Source: Cyclaneusma minus
Taxonomy: Eukaryota > Ascomycota > Leotiomycetes > Marthamycetales > Marthamycetaceae
DNA length: 64,000 bases
Assembly (NCBI GenBank): GCA_037179335.1
Contig: JAKZHN010000006.1
Coordinates: forward strand, 682,001 to 746,000
Direction: 5' to 3'
A program made the position numbers and the translations under genes. Position 1 is the stretch's first letter. Each line of letters starts with the position of its first letter. The notes under the pieces are model-generated. The model ran no database searches. It was not told the origin of the DNA and saw nothing but the letters and a program-made list of their open reading frames with translations. Shown piece by piece: positions 57,600 through 64,000 of this stretch.

Positions 57600-58226
57600 C
57601 CGGAGGAAAGCTTCAGTCAGGCTTCAGCCCCTATTCGAGAGCCTGTAAAGACACGGTGCTAGGGTGCTAGAGTTTTCAGGCTGCTACTACTGCTAGGAAG
57701 GTCCCCTTAAGCCCTTTTGAATATCCAACTTATGGCTAGTAGGTATGCACCCAATTCGCTTCTGTGAGAGTGACACCTTGCTCTTCTCTAGTACTTGTCT
57801 TTGTTCACTTGAATATCATACTGACTCCTTGACACAATCTCCATGAAATTTCGATTCCATAAGTATTAAGTAGGAATTCCATCCAAGTTTGGCTTGTGTT
57901 CGCATTGACAGGTTCGTAACCGAAGATTATAGCTCACATGTCTTTCACCTAGTGAATTGAACAAGTGATGATCTGCGGCCTTGGACCACAAATAATGAAT
58001 CCAATGTAGGTTGGCGAGAACTATACTACCTACCATTTCGCCTTGTGTGCGCATCAACAGCTTTCAATCTTGGTTCAGTAGCTTATTGTCAACCACGGTT
58101 TCGCATCAGGACACATGCCCACGCAGTCGCACAACCCACGAGGCACTCACTAACTTCTTTAATTTGAATAGATTACACACAAACTACCTTACTAATAATG
58201 CTAGACAGTAAATTTGGCAAAAAATA

Positions 58227-58345
58227 TGGGCTGTGCCGGATTCGAACCGACTTCCTCCCAACTGTGAGATGTAGAAACTACCCCCGATGAGTGAATCCCA
58301 TGGGTTCTACCACAGTTAGACGCGCTACCATTGTGCCAACAGTCC
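58227..58345 (-). tRNA. tRNA-His (GUG) with intron
   Basis: Read on the minus strand. Acceptor GGACTGT (58345-58339) pairs with ACAGCCC (58234-58228), with one A-C mismatch at position 3-70; the discriminator is A. D arm GGCACAATGGTAGCGC. Anticodon stem TCTAA pairs with TTGGG and the loop reads CU-GUG-G. T arm GTCGG-TTCGAAT-CCGGC. An intron of about 47 nt sits after position 37; its 3' end has CTCACAG pairing with the anticodon region CTGTG, and GTAGAA pairs with TTCTAC. This is the normal bulge-helix-bulge arrangement and supports a real intron. Two G-to-A-like mismatches (positions 3 and 12) are slightly unusual. Non-His readings need a non-U at position 33, so GUG is favoured. Confidence 0.8.
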
Positions 58346-59651
58346 TTTGGTTTGTTATATGATAACCTTGTACTTTTCCCGGTATATATTTTCAGCAACG
58401 ACAGAACGTTATGTCCACGACAGAAAATCTTCACCGTTTCTCACCCCCGCCATTGATAGTGAAAAACACCACCACCACCACCGCCGTGAAAATTGGAATT
58501 TTTGAGAATCGATGGGATTTCTTGCACGAGGTGAAACGAGTCATGTGATCTGATTTTGAGAATTTTTGGGGTTTGTTGCACTTCGACTGATCGCCCTCCG
58601 ACACTTGTTGGGACTACCCTGCATAGATGTGTTTGGCTTTGGCATAGCCTCTGCAATTCAAGTCCATTTTTGATGGTTCTGGCTGCGTTAGATAGCCCTT
58701 TGACTTCAACAGGATTTTGTGCAGGCTTTGTATTGGTTGTGGCTTTCTGGTGTGCGGGTGGTGCAATGCTGGATCGTGGGTGGGTTTTTTGACAGTTCAC
58801 GGTTTGGCAACTGAACAAGAACGGCTTGCAGAGCATACTATGCATATTGACGTAAGCTTCCACGCTTCTGGAATTGGATATTTGCCTTACCTGAGTAGGT
58901 ACTTATACTCCACTGTCTTAGTGCTCTTTGCGGCGAATTGACGTATTGTGCGGACGATATGTCGGCGTGTATTGGCTTTTCGCCAAAGTAGAGGACCCTT
59001 TGCTTGACGAAAGTTCCTTCGGGATCTGTTTGGACGTGTGAGGAAGATGAGATGCATGCGCCGGGAAGTGGGGCCAGGGGCATGGGGATGAATGTGGAGA
59101 GGGACTTGAGGGAAGAAGCAAGGAGAGAGGTAGAGGCGGAGCAGAGAGTCGATAGAGAGAGGTTGGAGAGGGAGGAGGGCATATCACAGTCGTAATTTTG
59201 AGATTTCTGAAAGCGAAATGTGCTACAAATATTTCACCGTCAGCCCGCTTGAAAGTTGAAACCAGGAAGGGAAAGTCTTCGAATGGGTCAACTCCCAAGT
59301 ACCTTAATCATAGGCAATTTTCAGCGAGGGCAATCAGTCCTTTAACGCCTCAACTAAGTATTCACCTGTAGTCAAAGATTCGAAAATGCTGAGGGTGTTG
59401 GATGGATAAAGCAGTGTAGTTTGTACTTAGTTCGACTACCTTGACAGTAAGTCATATCAAGTCTATATCTTGTGGTGTAACAACACCCGCTGAGATCCCA
59501 TCTCACCCAAAACCATCCAACACCGTACCCTAGAGAGCCACTTGTGTCGACAAGGGCAGAATCCCATATATCTTCAATATATACATCCAAATCATTAGTC
59601 ATCGATATCCTTCCAATTCGTCACAGTGGTGACACTGTCCCCTTCTTTCGA
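58346..59651. other. intergenic region
   Basis: Holds one short-motif copy (58571-58587). Otherwise only short overlapping frames. Confidence 0.5.
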
Positions 59652-60441
59652 TCAAAGCTGTGGTATCGACCGAGCAGCCAGACCCTCATCCCGCTCAACA
59701 TCAATCTCGCGCTTCAAGTCGACCCGTGGAACATCCTCGACAGCAACATTCTCGACCGGGGGTTGAAGGGTGTTATCCAATTGGCTGAGATCTCCGAACT
59801 GCGGTATCGCCTCCATATTCAAGTTGTCTTGTAGTTGTGAAAGAGTCTCGGTTGGGAGCGCTCCAGTAGGTAAGCCCTCAATCATCGGCGGCGATAGCGG
59901 TAGCGCATTCTCATTCGATTGTTCGAGGGACCGGCGAACAAACTCATCAAACTGCGGTTGCTCCTGTCTCCTCACAAATTCATCGAACTGTGCTTTCTCT
60001 GCTTCTGATGCCCGGCGGATAAACTCGTCGAATTGTCTCTGTTCTTCCTCGGCTTGAGTTTGGCGGCGGACGAATTCGTCGAAGCGGGCGGTTTCTTCTT
60101 GTTTTTGGCGGAGGGCGATGGCTTCTTGTTGTTCGGTTCCTGTGATTGGGTTAGTATAGGTTGAGAGGGGTGGAGAAGGTAAGCAGAAAAGTAGGAGAAT
60201 GAGGATGACACTGGGGAGATGTTGGGGTGATATAGGAAGAGATAGTAGGGAACTTACGTTTTTGTAGGTTTTCTAAGTAGCCTTCGCGAGCATCGACGCC
60301 TGGTTCTGACCCTGAAGTGGACTGTTAGAGAAGGGCTTGGTGTGGTGTGGAAGAGAGAGACTTACTCTTGGTCATTCGAAGTGGAGCTGCCGAGGCGAAG
60401 GTGAGGAGAGAGAGGACAACGATTTGAGATAGTTGGACCAT
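59652..60441 (-). CDS. secreted protein with FDEFVRR repeats (candidate Kex2-processed precursor)
   Basis: Exons 60441-60366, 60311-60258 and 60139-59652 give 205 aa. Residues 1-18 (MVQLSQIVVLSLLTFASA) form a clear signal peptide. Four units FDEF(V/I)RR lie at residues 63-69, 80-86, 95-101 and 107-113, three of them preceded by Q, each ending in the dibasic pair RR. KR pairs occur at residues 43-44 and in DLKREID near the C-terminus. Spacing shrinks from 17 to 15 to 12 residues, and the linkers are Glu/Gln-rich. This layout fits Kex2-processed repeat proteins, which release several short related peptides in the Golgi; fungal pheromones and dikaritin-type RiPPs are made this way. No UstYa-type partner gene is seen in the window. 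A plain secreted charged-repeat protein or a coiled coil is the alternative. Family not recognised. Confidence 0.75.
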
Positions 60442-62542
60442 TGTGACGGTTGATGGTCACTAGAGACGACTTGGTGTGTTACAGTGTCGAGGTTTGGGAA
60501 GAGGTAAACACTTGGCTCGGTGTAAGAAAGTGAAAACGTTCTCTCATGCGTCAGTGGCTTTGTAAAAGCAATATTGAAGTGGAGTCCAGGTAGAGATAAC
60601 AGGCGATCACTCAGTGCTCAGCTGTAAGTAGAGTGGCAAGGTAGTGAGCAAAGGCCTCTCAGCGGGTCAACGGCTGCTGTGAACTGTGAAAACTTGAAAA
60701 TCTCGAGTGACGAGGACAATTGAAATTCAATGACTTGGCAATGGTGGTCTCCCACTCCGAAGAGATGCAGATAAGGGCCATTATATGAGATGACGGGCCA
60801 CTGGACATCGTAGGCAGCACCGCCGAGTGTTTCCACTCACACCGCAGCTGTTAATGCACTGATGTTAGCAGATGCGGGGTCGCATTCGGACGCGCAACCC
60901 GAGACTCAAGCTCAGCCCTCGACGTTCGTCGTCGGACTTTGGCGATGGTGAGTTTTCAGTCAGTCTTATTGTAACTTCATCACCTCTAGAGCTCTTGAAG
61001 TCTAGAACTACCGAGAGCTTGAGACCGGACTGCAACCAAACCCTCGGTTTTATAGAGCACGATCCCACCCTGAATCTATTCGTTCTGTTTGACTATTTCA
61101 CTCGACCGGCTTTTTTCAAAATGGCAAGTTGTGCTCGATCCTCGATTGCTAGAGCAATTTTAAATTGAGTTCATGTGAGCAAGCCACCAGCACGATATCA
61201 CAATCACAGTGACGCTACTGCATGCGATGTCACCCACCATGTGGCACTTCTTTAATCTCACGCTGCTCTCACGCTACTCTGATAGGAAGCTTCTCCATCT
61301 TTGCTCGAGTGGTTCTCCAAGTGGTACAGAGTCCGTGCCTTACCATGGGCGTGATACAAGGATTAAGCTTCCGTCTTGGCAACGGCCACTAACAAGGTTA
61401 GCGGCCAGGAGGAGTCTCCTCTTCTGTCGATCACCAACATAATTGGCCAATTTGGGGAGGGGACTCCGCGATCAATTTGTGTGTTCTCCACATGCTGTGC
61501 TCCCGAATTCGAAGGATTTGCCGAGGCGGGCGAGAGCCCAAAGTTGGGGTTTGGGGGGAGGATGGGCTAAACTCTCTCCAACCTAGGAAGGGCTCCAGGT
61601 TCCTTCGGATGTACTGCATGCGTACTCTGAGTCTGCGGAGGAGTGCCTCGTGCTCAGAGCCAGGGCAGTCTTCGAGAGGCAAAAGCTAAAACTTGGTCCT
61701 GATATCGGTAGATATGGGCAATATGAGTTCAGCACTGTCCTTCTTTACAAGGAAAATCAAAAAGGACTCTGTTATCAGTTGTTCGCCTTCTTAAAGTAGA
61801 CTTCGGCTTACCTGACATATTAAGCCTGTAAGCCCCGTCGGTGAGATCAGCGGCCCGAAAGCTGCAGTGGGTCACATATAAACCAACAGCACCACAAACT
61901 TGCAGAATAGCAAGATAAGAACCATATTCTATCCAATTGACAGACAATTGATAGACTCCTCGATCGCCAACACATCGAGAATTTCAGGGAAACGGATCAC
62001 CAACGGTTGAACGGATACGCAAGCCACTGACGCGCGTTGGGGTTGCACGGCCGGCCCTTTTGTCGAGTCTCCCGAAAGGGCCGAGGGTTAGAAACTTTGT
62101 CGGGTTTTCCATTCTCGTGCCTGTGATTCTGAATTCGATGTCTGCGTTGGGAGGAGAAAACTCAAGGCGTGCTATTGAGACGGTTATGGGCACGTGCGGG
62201 CAGCACGTGCCACGTGTCAGCGCTTAACGCTGGAGCTAGCTAGTGCAATCGAGAGCGCGCCCTTCCCCTTCTCTCCTTAGACAAATACCAACCAGTAAAC
62301 CCAGACCCTGCGCACATAAAACCCCGTACCTTGTACGGCTCGACACGTGCAAAACATATCCAACGCCAATGGTCAAAATCCCCCAGAATTTGCTGTAGGG
62401 TAGGCACTCAGCAGCCCTTCCCAATTCCCGTCAAAGGTGGTATGGACTAATTGGGGTTCTATCGATCACTCTATCCCACCTTTTCTCTGGTAGAGGAGAG
62501 TACGATCCATAGGCCCCTAATTAATACCATTCCCAATCCCTC
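60442..62542. other. intergenic region
   Basis: Two kilobases without a supported gene. Small frames near 60872-61168 and 61431-61689 lack recognisable content. Confidence 0.5.
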
Positions 62543-63382
62543 TCAACTTGGCTTCCTAGCCACGACAACCACCCTCGGCATACAAAGAGCACACCCCGTC
62601 AAAGCCTCCTGGTACCCATCTGCAATCAACCCAAAGAATATCTCGGCGGCCTCACTCTTTCCAGTCTTGCTCAACTCCAGGGCGAACTCCTCGATGGACA
62701 TCAGATGCTGTTCATTAAACGCCCTAATCAGCTCTTTCCCGTCCCCATAGTATTCGAGCCTCGAATCCGCAAATCCCTCTTTCTTAACAAATTGATCCAG
62801 CTTCACCGTCCAGTCATGTCTTCCATTTGCCCACGTCATCTCTTTGAGTTTTTCCAGGCAGGGAGCTGCGAGAGAAGAATCGACTTTTTTGACCGACATG
62901 TTCACACAGTCGAGCTCGTCCCATTGTAGATAGCCGCCTGGTTTGAGCATCCTGTAGAGGTTGCGAATCACGCCTGGTGCTGTTTCGGGGTTGACCACTA
63001 GGACTAGTAGTCGTATGTGGACATAGTCGTATTTGCCCACGAACTGTTCAGGGAGCTCGTCGAATATGTTCCACTTGTAGGTGGAGACATTGGAGGGTAG
63101 CCAGGAGGCGTGCGGTGCTTGAGACAAGTCCATGTCGAAGCCATCAAGCTGGGAAGAAGGGTATGTCCGCGCAACGTCCATGAGCCACATGCAAGTGCCA
63201 GCGGCGACGTCTGCGATTTTGGCATCGGGAGGGATGGAAATGGATGGATGGATGGTATATCCAAGGGCTTCTTTCCAGAGATAGTGCTGCAGGTTCAATC
63301 GGCACGCTGCAGCGTGGTTCCGTGAGAGCATATAGCCATGGCCGTCAGCGAGACTGAAGTCGATTTTCGCATCTGAGGCCAT
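62543..63382 (-). CDS. LaeA/UMTA-like SAM-dependent methyltransferase
   Basis: Single exon, 279 aa, starting MASDAKIDFSLADGHGYMLS. A class I methyltransferase fold is visible: N-terminal helices (RLNLQHYLWKEALGYTIHPS), motif I IADVAAGTCMWLMDVAR, the acidic residue after strand 2 (LDGFDMDLSQAPH), FVGKYDYVHIRLLVLVV at strand 4, and MLKPGGYLQWDELDC at strand 5. The last three blocks match the fungal LaeA/UMTA-type group, whose members are often in secondary-metabolite clusters or act as regulators. The substrate is unknown and no biosynthetic core enzyme is near. Motif I has AAGTC instead of the common GTGTG, still compatible with SAM binding. It is the next gene upstream of the FDEFVRR protein, on the same strand, 2.1 kb away. 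Confidence 0.85.
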   Translation of the reverse strand: MASDAKIDFSLADGHGYMLSRNHAAACRLNLQHYLWKEALGYTIHPSISIPPDAKIADVAAGTCMWLMDVARTYPSSQLDGFDMDLSQAPHASWLPSNVSTYKWNIFDELPEQFVGKYDYVHIRLLVLVVNPETAPGVIRNLYRMLKPGGYLQWDELDCVNMSVKKVDSSLAAPCLEKLKEMTWANGRHDWTVKLDQFVKKEGFADSRLEYYGDGKELIRAFNEQHLMSIEEFALELSKTGKSEAAEIFFGLIADGYQEALTGCALCMPRVVVVARKPS

Positions 63383-64000
63383 GATGCTGGATGTGGTGAC
63401 TCGAATATCGACAAGCCAAGGATTGGAGTCTTAGAACGCGGGGAAGTAGTGTCTTCTCCAAGTTTTGGCAGAGTCCAGCCGGGAAGGATACTGAATGGGG
63501 GTCAGGAATCACTTGGGAAATCCGGAAGCTTCGGCTTCAATGTCCTTCCGGGCTGGGCCGCGGGCGGTCTCCATTTACCTAACTTCCCGGGCCCAAAACC
63601 TTACTCTAGTTGAAGGACGGTCAAATGGCGGTCACAACCTCTTTGCTGAAGTAACATGGAATACGAAGATTCGATGCCCTTGGAAACGGCCAAACGGTTG
63701 AACGGCCTGCTATTCGACAACATGTAGAGACTTGAATTTTCTGTACGGCCAATGGTGGATTCCCAGTGACACTCCTAGATCACTCTTACCGGCTAGGTAA
63801 TTAGCTGGGTTAACCAAAGAAAGGTCTGTGGCCTAAAAGGTCTGTGGCCTAAAACATCTCGGATTGCACACAAAGTCTCCCAATTGCGGTAGCGCAAGGA
63901 CCTGTCAACGACACTGACCAAGGTCGACCGCGACATTTGTTAGTTGACCATGATGTGCCTCTCCAAACCAGCCAAGAATTGACGTCCACTTTCAACGGGC
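63383..64000. other. no gene seen (right edge)
   Basis: Upstream region of the methyltransferase gene. Short frames only; a small direct repeat AAAGGTCTGTGGCCTAAAA occurs twice near 63820-63855. Confidence 0.5.

Larger units (their letters stand above)
56555..58226. other. intergenic region
   Basis: Starts with the kinase 3' flank and a 32-bp minisatellite, then short-motif copies at 57505-57599. No protein gene supported. Confidence 0.5.

Overview
This 64 kb window looks like nuclear DNA of a filamentous ascomycete (Pezizomycotina). A Dothideomycete is my best guess, but that is an inference. The signs are many short GT-AG introns, dense single-copy housekeeping genes on both strands, families typical of ascomycetes (SYS1, BSD2, RSC1/2 with BAH, HPC2, OTT_1508-like deaminase), no operons, and an AT-rich degenerate transposon remnant. 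All gene models below were joined by eye from reading frames and splice signals.

Layout. 1.1-2.2 kb: a 2EXR/F-box-like protein. 2.7-4.2 kb: a dense cluster of a short repeat whose core is TTTTGTTGCACATCGAC. 4.9-8.2 kb: an RSC1/RSC2-type chromatin remodelling subunit. 8.6-9.5 kb: an AT-rich element with 18-bp inverted ends. 11.2-33.0 kb is a conserved gene block: PCMT, BSD2, a CBP6/UQCC2-like assembly factor, RPAP1/Rba50, HPC2, citrate carrier CTP1, cofactor-independent phosphoglycerate mutase, Med9, SURF6/Rrp14 and an uncharacterised protein. 33.4-34.8 kb holds a putative small RNA gene, a minisatellite and more copies of the short repeat. 35.3-39.3 kb is an accessory pair: a MYND zinc-finger protein and an OTT_1508-like deaminase. 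40.4-47.4 kb: SYS1, COA6, a phytanoyl-CoA dioxygenase-like protein and an MFS sugar transporter, then a second copy of the putative small RNA gene at 47.7 kb. 50.1-56.6 kb: linker histone H1 (7 exons) and a PI4P 5-kinase preceded by tandem intron-like modules. 57.5-63.4 kb: repeat copies, an intron-containing tRNA-His, a secreted protein with repeated FDEFVRR peptides, and a LaeA-like methyltransferase.

The genes do not form one pathway. Themes are chromatin and transcription (RSC, HPC2, RPAP1, Med9, H1), mitochondria (CBP6-like, COA6, CTP1) and Golgi/membrane traffic (SYS1, BSD2, PI4P 5-kinase).

The most unusual material is: (1) two paralogous TATA-driven, oligo-T-terminated loci that fold into a closing helix plus two hairpins, where both hairpins of one copy show the same loop but the loop differs between copies; (2) a signal-peptide protein with four FDEF(V/I)RR units that looks like a Kex2-processed repeat precursor; (3) a dispersed 17-nt motif family, often as inverted pairs around a TCACGTGA-type core, some copies heading a 150-bp repeat; and (4) near-identical 73-nt intron-like repeats upstream of the PI4P 5-kinase.
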